From: Chelatococcus asaccharovorans
GTDB lineage: Bacteria; Pseudomonadota; Alphaproteobacteria; Rhizobiales; Beijerinckiaceae
Direction: 5' to 3'
Length of the DNA: 64,000 nucleotides
Assembly: GCF_003201475.1 (NCBI RefSeq)
Contig: NZ_QJJK01000002.1
Location: forward strand, 248,001-312,000
The notes beneath the pieces are model-generated. The model had not been told where the DNA came from. It searched no databases and saw only the letters and a list, made by a program, of their open reading frames with translations. Both the position numbers and the translations under genes were made by a program. Within the stretch, counting starts at the first letter, position 1. Each line of letters opens with the position of its first letter. Shown here in pieces: positions 8,151 through 16,263 of the stretch.

Positions 8151-9269
8151 CTATCGGATCGCGCTGGTGACCTCGACGCCGTCGAGGAATTCGACAGGGA
8201 CACCCGGCTCGATGAGCTTGACCAGTTCCTCCGCATCCCAATTGGTCAGCCTGATGCAGCCGTGGCTATTCGTCTTGTCGATGCGGCTCGGTTCCGGCGT
8301 TCCGTGGATGCCGTAGGTTGGCTTGTCCAACCCGATCCAGACCGACCCGACGGGGTTGTTCGGCCCTGGCGCAATGCGCAGCGCCTTGGTGTTGTCGCCC
8401 TGCTGGAAATTCACCGCGGGGCGATACCAATATTCCGGATTGACCGCGACGGCTCCCACAAGGTGAACCCCGGTGGGAGATGGCAGGTCCCGGCTGCCGA
8501 TGGTCGCGGGATAGGCGACGACCAGTTCACCGGCACCGCCGTAGCCAAGGAGCTGCTTGGTCGACTTGTCCGCGACCAGTCTGGCGACCTTGGCGCGGGG
8601 CTTTTTCTGGCGAACATCGGCAACGACGATCGTCTCGCCCGGCGCCTGGAACGTCGCGCCCGGATTGAGGCGCCGGAGCAGGTCCTCGTCCATGTGGAAT
8701 TTCTCGGCGAGCAGTTCCACGGGGCCACGGTAGCCGAGCCGGTAGAGCGTCGCCAACTCGGCATAGTCCTTCGGCATATCCGGCACGAACGGCCCGGCGA
8801 CATCCTCCACCTTGATCGCATAGGTCATCAGCGGCGGCTCGGCGCTCTCCCGCTCCAGCGCTTCCCAGATCGCCTGGTTGAGGACGCCGTTCACGGGCAG
8901 GTTCCGCATGGCCTGGAAGGCGGCAATGGCCTTCGCGACATTGCTGCCGAGATGCCCGTCGATCACCCCCGGAGATGCATGGGCCCGATCAAGCATAATC
9001 TGCAGCTTCACAATCGCGGGGCTGACCTCGGACTGCATCGGCAGCGGCCGCGGAAAGGCTGCCGCGCGCGTCACCGCGACCCATTCGTCGCGCGTCGCCG
9101 GGAGTGCCACCTTCACCGGATTTGTTGTTCCCGGCCTGTCAGAGGCCGGGGCGCCGACACCGGCGGTCTGAGCCCGATCCCGGCCAGCCTCGGGCGCCGC
9201 CAAAGCTGGCATGCCGGAGAACAAGGCACCGGAGATGAGCGCAAGGGCGACACTCGAACGCATAGTCAT
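8151..9269 (-). CDS. L,D-transpeptidase with peptidoglycan-binding domain (YkuD family)
   Basis: Exported cell-wall enzyme of 372 residues forming 3-3 cross-links or attaching proteins to peptidoglycan. A signal peptide (SSVALALISGALFSGMPALA) is followed by a proline-rich linker, a PG_binding_1 domain at about 85-150 (VIDGHLGSNVAKAIAAFQAM), a LysM-like middle stretch (LAEKFHMDEDLLRRLNPGA), and the YkuD catalytic domain from about 215. The active-site signature is intact: GIHGTPEPSRIDKTNSHGCI, with H336 and C338. It is probably transcribed alone. The gene upstream of its neighbour pxpB has been deleted up to its stop codon. The exact start (9269 or 9263) is uncertain. Confidence 0.92.
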   Translation of the reverse strand: MTMRSSVALALISGALFSGMPALAAPEAGRDRAQTAGVGAPASDRPGTTNPVKVALPATRDEWVAVTRAAAFPRPLPMQSEVSPAIVKLQIMLDRAHASPGVIDGHLGSNVAKAIAAFQAMRNLPVNGVLNQAIWEALERESAEPPLMTYAIKVEDVAGPFVPDMPKDYAELATLYRLGYRGPVELLAEKFHMDEDLLRRLNPGATFQAPGETIVVADVRQKKPRAKVARLVADKSTKQLLGYGGAGELVVAYPATIGSRDLPSPTGVHLVGAVAVNPEYWYRPAVNFQQGDNTKALRIAPGPNNPVGSVWIGLDKPTYGIHGTPEPSRIDKTNSHGCIRLTNWDAEELVKLIEPGVPVEFLDGVEVTSAIR

Positions 9270-9459
9270 TCACACCCTACCGATACGCGTCGCGACCAGC
9301 CGCGGGGCGAAATGCGGACAACATCCGGCATCTGCCGCTGCGGGCGATCGGAACTTAGCGCATAGGGTTTAAAAGGGATTGAACGCCACGACAGGATGCA
9401 GCCGCAGTTCCCATCGCGTCGGATTCGCTCCCGACACCGGATACTCCCGAACATGACAT

Positions 9460-9506
9460 GGAAAGGGACCCAGAGGCATGGGGGCATGACCGCCAGGTCC
9501 CTTTCC
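9460..9506. repeat. 11-bp inverted repeat in the 400-bp gap upstream of the transpeptidase gene
   Basis: GGAAAGGGACC (9460-9470) and GGTCCCTTTCC (9496-9506) are perfect complements around a 25-nt loop. The stretch 9270-9669 holds no credible gene, only this and two further dyads. Confidence 0.7.
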
Positions 9507-9525
9507 TGGCCGGCGCAGCCGGCCA
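9507..9525. repeat. Perfect hairpin, 8-bp stem and 3-nt loop
   Basis: TGGCCGGC-GCA-GCCGGCCA, immediately adjoining the preceding inverted repeat. No U tract follows on either strand. Confidence 0.7.
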
Positions 9526-9584
9526 CGCGCAGAGGGAAGAAGAACAACGGCTATCGTCTTCAGACCCTCAAGGCGAAGAAGGCA

Positions 9585-9614
9585 TCAGGGCCCTCCGGGC
9601 GGCATGCGCCCTGA
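9585..9614. terminator. Inverted repeat downstream of the SDR remnant, possible terminator
   Basis: TCAGGGC (9585-9591) and GCCCTGA (9608-9614) flank a GC-rich loop, about 55 bp past the stop of the minus-strand SDR remnant. It could have been the terminator of that gene. Confidence 0.35.
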
Positions 9615-9669
9615 CATGACCTGAGTTGCGGGAGAGCGCGCGGCCAATCATCACGGCTCATGTGGTCGT

Positions 9670-9786
9670 CTAGCCGCCGTTGACGAGGATCGTCTGTCCG
9701 GTCATCCACAGACCTTCCGAGACGAGGAAGCGGATATCGCCGCCAGCGATGACCAAAGCCTTACCTTTGACAGCGTGATCGGTCAT
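9670..9786 (-). pseudogene. Short-chain dehydrogenase remnant with internal in-frame deletion (38 codons)
   Basis: The reading frame from ATG 9786 to TAG 9670 translates as a normal SDR start (MTDHAVKGKALVIAGG, like the usual GK.alVtGg strand) fused directly to a normal SDR end (DIRFLVSEGLWMTGQTILVN then GG and stop; compare RFLaSe..wiTGQtI.vdGG). The middle of a usual 245-residue protein, including the Ser-Tyr-Lys active site, is missing. It is divergent from an intact LysR gene at 9926, the common arrangement for a LysR-controlled SDR. It is too short to fold as a Rossmann enzyme, so it is called a deletion pseudogene. Confidence 0.8.
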
Positions 9787-9881
9787 GACAATCGGATTCC
9801 TTCACCAACAGACGGCCGAATGTCCGCCGCCGCATGTGAGAGAGGATATCGTCTAGGATCAGCTGATAAAGTCGCGCATTT

Positions 9882-9896
9882 TGACATAAGCTGTCA
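9882..9896. promoter_or_regulatory. Palindrome overlapping a -35-like box, probable LysR binding site
   Basis: TGACA-TAAGC-TGTCA lies 30 bp before the LysR start and overlaps TTGACA (9881-9886). Position and symmetry suit an autoregulatory LysR site facing the divergent SDR remnant. Confidence 0.45.
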
Positions 9897-9925
9897 GAAA
9901 TCACGAACAATAGGAACCATCGTCC

Positions 9926-10885
9926 GTGGACCGTATCGAGCTTTTCCGCATCTTCACGCGGGTGGTCGAATGTTCGAGTTTCACCCGAGCGGCCGGCACG
10001 CTCGGCCTGCCGCGCTCTTCCGTATCAGCGGCGGTCATCGAGCTCGAGGGACGGGTGGGAGCACGCCTTCTCCATCGCACGACGCGCAAGGTTTCCCCGA
10101 CGCAGGATGGCCTCGACTTCTACAAGCGGTGCCAGCGTCTTGTCGCCGATGTGCAAGAGACTGAGAATTTGTTTCGCCAGACGCATGCGGGTCTGACGGG
10201 CAAGCTGCGGATAGACGTTCCCGGACGCATCGGACGTCTCATCGTCGCTCCGGCGCTGCCGGATTTTCTCGATCGGCACCCAGGCATCGATATCGATCTT
10301 GGCGTCACCGATCGCGCTATGGATCTCGTGGAGGACAGCATCGACTGCGTCCTGCGCGTCGGCAACCTGAGCGACTCAGGTCTGATCGCCCGGCCCATCG
10401 GCAGGCTGCCGCTCATCAACGTCGCCAGCCCCGCTTATCTCGATCGCTGCGGCGTGCCGCGGTCGCCTGAGGATCTCGCCGGCCACTGGGCCGTCAATTA
10501 TGCGTCGCCTTCCACCGGCCGGGTTGAAGATTGGGAGTGGGTCGAGGGCGATGCGCTACGTGCCATGCCCATGCGCGGCCGTGTCACCGTGAACAGCGCG
10601 GAAGGCTATATCGCGTGTTGCCTCGCCGGGCTTGGGCTGATTCAAGTTCCCGCTTATGACGTCCGGTATCATATCGATGCCGGCGAACTCATCGCCGTGA
10701 TGCCGGAGCATTGCGCCGAGCCGATGCCCATGACGTTGCTCTACCCGCACCGTCAGCACTTGTCCCGGCGGCTTGCGGTCTTCGCAGATTGGCTCGAAGT
10801 CCTGCTGAGACGCGAACTCCTCGCGGAGGATCGCACGCACCGTGGGCGCGTGCGCGATCAAGCACATCCTCGCTCCGAGGAATAG
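9926..10885 (+). CDS. LysR family transcriptional regulator
   Basis: 319-residue LysR regulator. Residues 1-60 form the winged helix (ELFRIFTRVVECSSFTRAAG, then LPRSSVSAAVIELEGRVGAR), followed by an effector domain with GKLRIDVPGRIGRLIVAPAL and AYDVRYHIDAGELIAVMPEH, resembling the CrgA/DmlR branch. The start is GTG (9926). The divergent gene that it probably controlled is now a 38-codon SDR remnant, so its present target is unclear. A palindrome overlaps its own -35 region, suggesting autoregulation. A second SDR gene lies 33 bp downstream on the opposite strand, converging on it. Confidence 0.9.
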   Translation: MDRIELFRIFTRVVECSSFTRAAGTLGLPRSSVSAAVIELEGRVGARLLHRTTRKVSPTQDGLDFYKRCQRLVADVQETENLFRQTHAGLTGKLRIDVPGRIGRLIVAPALPDFLDRHPGIDIDLGVTDRAMDLVEDSIDCVLRVGNLSDSGLIARPIGRLPLINVASPAYLDRCGVPRSPEDLAGHWAVNYASPSTGRVEDWEWVEGDALRAMPMRGRVTVNSAEGYIACCLAGLGLIQVPAYDVRYHIDAGELIAVMPEHCAEPMPMTLLYPHRQHLSRRLAVFADWLEVLLRRELLAEDRTHRGRVRDQAHPRSEE

Positions 10886-10917
10886 CCGCGAGCGGCGGCG
10901 CCGGCCTCACAGGCGCC

Positions 10918-11667
10918 TCAGTAGGTCGCGCGTCCGCCGGAGACGTCGAACACGCCACCGGTGGTGAAGGAGCATTCGTCAGAGGCGAGCCAGCAGATCA
11001 ACGCAGCCACTTCCTCGATCTGGCCAAAGCGCCCCATGGGAATCTTCGACAGCATGAAGTCGATATGGGACTGGCTCATCTGGTCGAAGATGGCGGTGCG
11101 CACGGCCGCCGGCGTCACGCAGTTGACGGTGACCCCGCTCTTGGCGAGCTCCTTGCCGAGCGATTTGGTGAGCCCGATCACGCCGGCCTTGGAGGCGCTG
11201 TAGGCAGGAGCGTTGGGGTTGCCCTCCTTGCCGGCGATGGAGGCGATGTTGACGATGCGCCCGTAGCTCTTCTCGAGCATGAAGGGCACCACGGCCTTGT
11301 CGCAATAGAAGAGCCCGTTGAGGTTGATGTCGATCACCCGCCGCCAGTCCTCCACCGGATAGGTCCAGGTGGTGGTGTTGGGGCCGGTGATGCCGGCGCT
11401 TGCGACCAGGATGTCGATGCCGCCGAATGTGTCAGCGGTGGTTTTCGCCGCTGCTTCGACAGCCTCCCAGTCCGACACGTCGAGCGCGATGCCGAGGCTC
11501 GCGCTGCCCAGCGTCGCCGTGGCGGCCGCGATGGCGGCCGGGTCGCGATCCCAGAGGGCGACCTTGCCGCCCTCGGCGGCGATGCGGCTCGCCACCGCAA
11601 GGCCGATGCCCGCGGCGCCGCCGGTGACGACCGCGGTGCGGCCCGAGAAACGTGTTGGATCGGTCAT
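10918..11667 (-). CDS. SDR family NAD(P)-dependent oxidoreductase
   Basis: 249-residue classical short-chain dehydrogenase. The cofactor motif TGGAAGIG is at residues 15-22, the NAG-like strand is VASAG (88-92), and the catalytic residues are S143, Y156 and K160 (APAYSASKAG). The C-terminus has the usual FTTGGVFDVSGGRATY. The segment GKEGNPNAPAYSASK resembles dehydrogenases of sugar-acid pathways and FabG-like enzymes; the substrate cannot be settled here. The start at 11667 follows GGAGAAAAAGTG, a good ribosome site, and is preferred over an upstream in-frame ATG. It is divergent from an IclR regulator gene, with a dyad between the two. Confidence 0.9.
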   Translation of the reverse strand: MTDPTRFSGRTAVVTGGAAGIGLAVASRIAAEGGKVALWDRDPAAIAAATATLGSASLGIALDVSDWEAVEAAAKTTADTFGGIDILVASAGITGPNTTTWTYPVEDWRRVIDINLNGLFYCDKAVVPFMLEKSYGRIVNIASIAGKEGNPNAPAYSASKAGVIGLTKSLGKELAKSGVTVNCVTPAAVRTAIFDQMSQSHIDFMLSKIPMGRFGQIEEVAALICWLASDECSFTTGGVFDVSGGRATY

Positions 11668-11747
11668 CACTTTTTCTCCCATGCGAGCATTGCGCCATGG
11701 CGATGACATTGGATGGCGTTATCGGCCCTCTGTATCACCGCCATTTT

Positions 11748-11766
11748 AATACCAACATATGGTATT
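11748..11766. promoter_or_regulatory. Dyad AATACC-N7-GGTATT, probable IclR operator
   Basis: The AT-rich stretch between the divergent SDR and IclR genes contains perfect 6-bp arms at 11748-11753 and 11761-11766. The second arm overlaps an additional ATATG/CATAT pair (11757-11777 region). Inferred shared operator. Confidence 0.5.
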
Positions 11767-11903
11767 TTATTTCATATTGTGGGATAATAAGAAGCTGAAT
11801 CACAGCGATGTCAAGAAGCATTGTCGATTCAGGAACCCTGCGAGGCCTCGGGGGAGACCCGTGCAACGTATGGGGCGTTAGACGTGAGGAGGCTGAACGA
11901 TCG

Positions 11904-12770
11904 ATGCGGAAGCCCTTATCAACCGGCTCGCGAGAGAGCAGCGCTGAGCCCGGCCGGACGAAAGAGCACCGGCCGGAGATCCACAGCACCCAGGGCGCCC
12001 AAACGCTCATGCGGGGGCTCGACGTGCTGGAAGCGATTGCGGCCGGCGCCACGGATCTTCCCGCGCTCGCAAAGACACTCGGCACCACGCGCACGACCAC
12101 GCACCGCCTCGCGTCCGCGCTCGTCGATCGTCGCTATCTCAATTTTACACCGCGCGAAGGCTACAGCCTGGGACCAAAGCTGCTCGAACTCGGCTTTCAG
12201 GCGCGGCGTGACATGCCCCTGAGCAAGACAGCCCATCGTCACCTCGTGCGCCTGGCAGAGCAAACGCTCGACACGGTCCAGTTAGGCATCCTGGATGACG
12301 GCGTCGTCTTTTACATCGACAAGGTGCCTGGCCAGCGCCGGTTTGAAATCCGCTCCACCATCGGCGATCGCCGCCCGGTGTGGTCAACCGGCCTCGGCAA
12401 GGCGCTCGTGCTCGACATGGACGAAGCGCGGTGGGCCGGCTTCTTCGACGCGCGCGGCGCCGGCCTGCCTCCGCCAACCCTCGAAGCGCGGGAAACCTTT
12501 CTTGAACAGATGCGGACCTATGCGCGAGCGGGGGTGGCCTACGATCTCGAGGAATCGGAACCGCAGCTGCGCTGCGTGGCAGCGCCGATCAGGGACGCCA
12601 GCGGCGCCATCGTGGCGGCGGTCAGCGTATCCAGTATCGCCCAGTACATGCAGCCGGAGCGGATGCAGACGCTTTCCCGTGACGTATTGGAGACGGCAAT
12701 GACCATCAGTTCCGCATTGGGCTGGCGCGCGTCGGGCGGTCCGGTTGCGGACGATCAACGGCCTGAATAG
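11904..12770 (+). CDS. IclR family transcriptional regulator
   Basis: About 288 residues. An N-terminal HTH (GAQTLMRGLDVLEAIAAGA, then LAKTLGTTRTTTHRLASALV) is followed by the IclR effector domain (LGPKLLELGFQARRDMPLSK; VPGQRRFEIRSTIGDRRPVW; GKALVLDM). The frame is open to 11808; I chose the ATG at 11904 because GAGGAGG lies 11 bases upstream and the first 32 codons of the longer version look non-coding. It is divergent from the SDR gene, the most likely target. A YeeE-type transporter pair follows 100 bp downstream on the same strand but is probably separate. Confidence 0.88.
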   Translation: MRKPLSTGSRESSAEPGRTKEHRPEIHSTQGAQTLMRGLDVLEAIAAGATDLPALAKTLGTTRTTTHRLASALVDRRYLNFTPREGYSLGPKLLELGFQARRDMPLSKTAHRHLVRLAEQTLDTVQLGILDDGVVFYIDKVPGQRRFEIRSTIGDRRPVWSTGLGKALVLDMDEARWAGFFDARGAGLPPPTLEARETFLEQMRTYARAGVAYDLEESEPQLRCVAAPIRDASGAIVAAVSVSSIAQYMQPERMQTLSRDVLETAMTISSALGWRASGGPVADDQRPE

Positions 12771-12816
12771 GCTCGTCCGCCCGATACAGGCCTCGGAGCC
12801 AATGTCAGGCCTGAAT

Positions 12817-12834
12817 TTCCTTCCGCCGAAGGAA
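12817..12834. promoter_or_regulatory. Hairpin/dyad upstream of the YeeE pair
   Basis: TTCCTTC-CGCC-GAAGGAA, 7-bp perfect arms, 36 bp before the GTG start of the first YeeE gene and 47 bp after the IclR stop. It could be a terminator for iclR or an operator for the transporter; no U tract. Confidence 0.4.
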
Positions 12835-12869
12835 CCACCATACACATCCGCCGACGGGAGCATCATCAG

Positions 12870-13295
12870 GTGGCAACTGAATTCACGCCGATCGCCTCAT
12901 TTCTTGGTGGCACGATGATTGGACTGTCGGCGGTGCTGCTGATGCTCTTCGCGGGGCGCATCGCCGGCATCAGCGGCATCGCGGCACGGCTGCTGCCGCC
13001 CTATGGCGATAGTCGTCCGACCGGACGCCTGGCCTTTGTCGCGGGCCTCATTCTCGCCCCGCTGGCCTATGCCGCGGTGGCTGGCAGCCTGCCGGCCCCG
13101 ACGATTGCCGCCAGCCCATCTGTCCTGGTGGTCGCCGGGCTTCTCGTCGGCTTCGGTTCGGTCTGGGGCCAGGGTTGCACCTCCGGCCACGGTGTTTGCG
13201 GGCTCGCCCGCCTGTCGCCGCGTTCGATGGTCGCAACAGCCGTTTTCATGGCCGTCGCCATCATCACCGTCTTTCTGACGCGTCACATCTTGTAA
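12870..13295 (+). CDS. YeeE/YedE family membrane protein, N-terminal half (TsuA/PmpA-like)
   Basis: 141-residue membrane protein with about four hydrophobic segments, starting at GTG 12870 behind CGGGAG. It carries the family motif [18 protein letters not shown] near residues 102-119, whose cysteines are part of the sulfur-compound path in the TsuA (YeeE) thiosulfate transporter. Full-length YeeE proteins fuse two such halves; here they are two genes, as in PmpA/PmpB. Together with the next gene, 5 bp downstream, it should form one transporter for thiosulfate or a similar sulfur compound. No sulfur-oxidation enzyme or rhodanese is adjacent, so the substrate stays an inference. Confidence 0.85.
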   Translation: MATEFTPIASFLGGTMIGLSAVLLMLFAGRIAGISGIAARLLPPYGDSRPTGRLAFVAGLILAPLAYAAVAGSLPAPTIAASPSVLVVAGLLVGFGSVWGQGCTSGHGVCGLARLSPRSMVATAVFMAVAIITVFLTRHIL

Positions 13296-13300
13296 GAGCC

Positions 13301-13756
13301 ATGGCTATTCTGCTGCAATTCCTCACCGGCCTCATCTTTGGCCTCGGCCTCATCGTCGCCGGCATGGCCGACCCGGCGAAGGTCCTGAACTTCCTCGATC
13401 TCACCGGCACCTGGGACCCGAGCCTCGCCTTCGTCATGGCCGGCGCCATCGCGGTGACCTTCTTCGGCTTCCGGCTCGCCCTGCGCCGCCCGCAGCCGAT
13501 CCTTGCGAAGCGCTTCCATCTGCCGACCGCGAGCGGCGTCGACGCCCGTGTCGTCGTCGGTCCGGCGATCTTCGGCATCGGCTGGGGGCTGTCAGGTCTC
13601 TGCCCGGGGCCGGCGCTCACCTTGCTCGGGTTTGGGCTGCCTTCGGCCTTCATCTTTGTCGCCGCGATGGCGGCTGGCATGGCCATCGCGCGCTGGCGCG
13701 ATGGGAGGCAGGCGGCGGACGTCTCCGGGCCGCAGCGGGCGCCACACCAGACCTGA
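13301..13756 (+). CDS. YeeE/YedE family membrane protein, C-terminal half (PmpB-like)
   Basis: 151-residue membrane protein. It begins MAILLQFLTGLIFGLGLIVA and has the conserved GMADPAKVLNFLDLTGTWDP, followed by the second-half motif GIGWGLSGLCPGPAL near residue 97. The cysteine in GLCPGPAL is the counterpart of the cysteine motif in the first half. A longer in-frame ORF from 13175 overlaps the previous gene and is rejected; the ATG at 13301 fits the family start. It is co-transcribed with the first half and forms a heterodimeric sulfur-compound channel by analogy with fused YeeE. Confidence 0.87.
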   Translation: MAILLQFLTGLIFGLGLIVAGMADPAKVLNFLDLTGTWDPSLAFVMAGAIAVTFFGFRLALRRPQPILAKRFHLPTASGVDARVVVGPAIFGIGWGLSGLCPGPALTLLGFGLPSAFIFVAAMAAGMAIARWRDGRQAADVSGPQRAPHQT

Positions 13757-13779
13757 CGGGCCTGCGCCGCAAAAAGGAT

Positions 13780-13804
13780 AAGGGCAGCACATCGTGCCGC
13801 CCTT
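13780..13804. terminator. Bidirectional terminator between convergent operons
   Basis: AAGGGC-A-GCAC (13780-13790), loop ATC, GTGC-C-GCCCTT (13794-13804): a 10-bp stem with one mismatch. AAAAAGGATA on its left gives a U-rich tail for the minus-strand operon. It separates the YeeE pair from the dipeptide-type ABC operon. Confidence 0.65.
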
Positions 13805-13840
13805 TCCGACCGTGAACAGGCGTGTGAGACCTGAGGACGC

Positions 13841-15376
13841 CTATTTGACCTCGGTGTCCTCGACGGTGATGCCCGACTGGAAGGTCAGGAAGCCCGGAAT
13901 ATTGGTGAAACCCTTGACGGTCTTGCGCAGGCCGAAGCTCTGGTCGCGCCACATCAGATAAACGAAAGGTGACAACTCGAGGGCGCGATCGACGAACTGG
14001 CCATAGATCTTCTCGCGCTCCGCGGGGTCGAGCGTCACACGGCCCTTGTCGAGCAATGCGTTGATCGTCGGATCGTCGAAATAGGCCGAGTTGTTCAGGC
14101 GCACGAGTTGCTTGCCGCCGTAGAAGAAATTGCTCAGCCAGTCCGCATCGGCGATATCGCCGGCGGTACCGGCCACCAGGAAGTCATAGTCGCCGGCGTT
14201 GTTCTTGGCGATGCGGCCGGACCAGTCCGGCAGGTCGAGCGTGACCTTGATGCCGATCTTGGCAAGTTCCGCCTGCACGGCAACGGCGGTGTTGTTGTGG
14301 AAGCCGTATTGCGAGGTCGACAGAAGCCGGGCCTGGAAGCCGTCGGGATAGCCAGCTTTCGCCAGGAGATCCTTGGCCTTCTGTATATTGTGGCTGAAGT
14401 AGTTCGCCTTGTCTTTGGAATAGCCGAGATAGCCTTCCGGAATGGCGATGCCGAACAGCGGCGTGCCGCGGCCGTTGAAGGCCGTGTTGATGATCGCCGA
14501 GCGGTCGATGGCATAGGCGATCGCCTGGCGCACTTCCGGCTTGGAGAACGGCTCGAACTTGGTGTTGAACTGCAACATCATGAACGGACCGGAGGTGCTC
14601 GCAAGCTTCAGATCGGGATTGGCCTCGATCGCGGCGGCATCCTTCCACGGCACGTAGTCGATGATGTCCACGTCGCCCGACTTCAGCGCATTCACGCGCG
14701 TGTTCTCGTCGCCGTAGAACACATAATGCACGTCATCGAGATGTGGCTTGCCCTGCTTGTAATAGCCGTCGAACTTTTCAACCGTGAGCTCGCGGCCACG
14801 CTCCCAGTTGGCGAATTTGAACGGCCCGGCGCCGATCGGGGTGGCGTTGGGATCGTTGGCATGCTGCTTGAGCCAGGCCGCCGGGACGATCGCCGATTCC
14901 GGCAGGGCGAGATAATGGATCAACGGCACGAACGGCTTCGCCAGCGTCAGCTTGACGGTCTTCGCATCAGGCGTTTCGATGGTGTCGATGATGCCGATTT
15001 CGTTCCGATAGGTTGCCTTGCTGTCGGGTGCCTTGATGCGCTCGAGCGATGCCTTGACGTCCGCGGCGGTCACCGGCGATCCGTCGTGAAATTTGGCGTC
15101 GCGCAGCTTGAAGGTATAGGTCAGCGCATCCGGCGAGACATCGTAGAACGCCGCCAGCTCGTTCGACAGCTTCCCGTCGGCGCCGTAATTGACGAGCCCG
15201 CGATGGATGGCCAGTCGAATGGTGCGCGCCGGCGTGCCGGCGTTGATGGTTGTGTCGAGCGTCGAAGGCTCGCCCGAGAGACCGAAATAGAGCGTGCCGC
15301 CGTCGGCCGCGAAGGCCTGGCTGATGGCAAGGCTCGATGCGAGCGCGAACAGCGCTCCCAGGACCCGCTTCTTCAT
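13841..15376 (-). CDS. ABC transporter substrate-binding protein, peptide/nickel/opine family 5 (DppA/OppA-like)
   Basis: Periplasmic binding protein of about 511 residues. A signal peptide (KKRVLGALFALASSLAISQA) is followed by the cluster-C fold: GGTLYFGLSGEPSTLD, FKLRDAKFHDGSPVTAADVK (the signature of family 5) and NTKFEPFSKPEVRQAIAYAI. The start at 15376 gives a proper signal peptide; the ORF extends 45 bases further upstream without support. It is the last gene of the operon hyuA-hyuB-frlB-frlD-ABC. Members of this family bind peptides, opines, glutathione and Amadori compounds; the neighbours point to a glycated amino acid. Confidence 0.9.
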   Translation of the reverse strand: MKKRVLGALFALASSLAISQAFAADGGTLYFGLSGEPSTLDTTINAGTPARTIRLAIHRGLVNYGADGKLSNELAAFYDVSPDALTYTFKLRDAKFHDGSPVTAADVKASLERIKAPDSKATYRNEIGIIDTIETPDAKTVKLTLAKPFVPLIHYLALPESAIVPAAWLKQHANDPNATPIGAGPFKFANWERGRELTVEKFDGYYKQGKPHLDDVHYVFYGDENTRVNALKSGDVDIIDYVPWKDAAAIEANPDLKLASTSGPFMMLQFNTKFEPFSKPEVRQAIAYAIDRSAIINTAFNGRGTPLFGIAIPEGYLGYSKDKANYFSHNIQKAKDLLAKAGYPDGFQARLLSTSQYGFHNNTAVAVQAELAKIGIKVTLDLPDWSGRIAKNNAGDYDFLVAGTAGDIADADWLSNFFYGGKQLVRLNNSAYFDDPTINALLDKGRVTLDPAEREKIYGQFVDRALELSPFVYLMWRDQSFGLRKTVKGFTNIPGFLTFQSGITVEDTEVK

Positions 15377-15426
15377 GATGCTACCCCTTGCTGGTGTTAT
15401 GGTTCCGCATGCTTGTTCCATGGCGG

Positions 15427-16263
15427 CTATTCCTCCCTGAGCCGTGGATCGAGGGTGTCGCGCAGCCGGTCTCCCAGGACGTTGATGGAGAGCACGGTCA
15501 GCGCGAGAAGAAGCGAAGGCCAGATCGCATACATCGGGTGCTGGCTGAGATAGCCGCGTGCCGTGCCGATCATCTGCCCCCAGGACGGCTCCGGCGGCAC
15601 GATGCCGAGACCGAGGAAGCTCAGGCCGGATTCGAGCAGGATGGCGGCCGCCACGGTCAGGGTCGCCTGCACGACCAGCGGCGACAGGATGTTCGGCAGG
15701 ATGGCGACACGCACCACGCGCTGCACCGAGGCGCCCATCGCGTGCTCGGCCTCCATGAATTCCTGCCGCGTGACCTGCAATGTCGCGGAATGGGCGACGC
15801 GGGCGAAATGCGGGATATAGAGAACGCCGATCACCACCGCGAGGCTGAAGACCCCGCTTTCCCAGAAGCCGACGGCAAGCAGCGCCAGCAGGATCGGCGG
15901 GAAGCTCAACATGATGTCGACGCCGCGCATGATGATGAACGACAGGGCCGGCCGGCTATAGGCCCCGGCGATGCCGAGGAGGGTTCCGAAAAAGCCGGCG
16001 ATCACCGTCGCCCCGATCGCCACCAGCATGGTCGGCCGCACGCCGATCAGAAGTCGGCTCAGGAGATCGCGGCCGAACTCATCGGTGCCGAGCCAATGCG
16101 CGGCGGAGCTGCCCTGGTTCACCGCGGACGGATTGATGGCGTAGGGGTTCTGCGGCGCGAGCCACGTGCCGAAGATGGCAACGAAGACAACCGCGCCCAG
16201 GATCGCAAGGCTCGCCGCGAAGGCCGGCTGGCTGCGCGATAGGCTGAGGAGCCTGCCCGTCAT
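15427..16263 (-). CDS. ABC transporter permease, DppC/OppC type
   Basis: 278-residue inner-membrane permease with about six membrane segments. It has the N-terminal extension typical of DppC (FGTWLAPQNPYAINPSAVNQ, then WLGTDEFGRDLLSRLLIGVR) and the EAA loop MEAEHAMGASVQRVVRVAIL followed by PNILSPL. Its start overlaps the stop of the DppB-type permease by 4 bp. It forms the membrane channel with that protein, energised by the fused ATPase of the same operon. Confidence 0.92.
   Translation of the reverse strand: MTGRLLSLSRSQPAFAASLAILGAVVFVAIFGTWLAPQNPYAINPSAVNQGSSAAHWLGTDEFGRDLLSRLLIGVRPTMLVAIGATVIAGFFGTLLGIAGAYSRPALSFIIMRGVDIMLSFPPILLALLAVGFWESGVFSLAVVIGVLYIPHFARVAHSATLQVTRQEFMEAEHAMGASVQRVVRVAILPNILSPLVVQATLTVAAAILLESGLSFLGLGIVPPEPSWGQMIGTARGYLSQHPMYAIWPSLLLALTVLSINVLGDRLRDTLDPRLREE

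Noticed and set aside
9266-9614. Short ORFs on both strands in the gap upstream of ldt
   Set aside because: They cross the inverted repeats, lack ribosome sites and show no family features.
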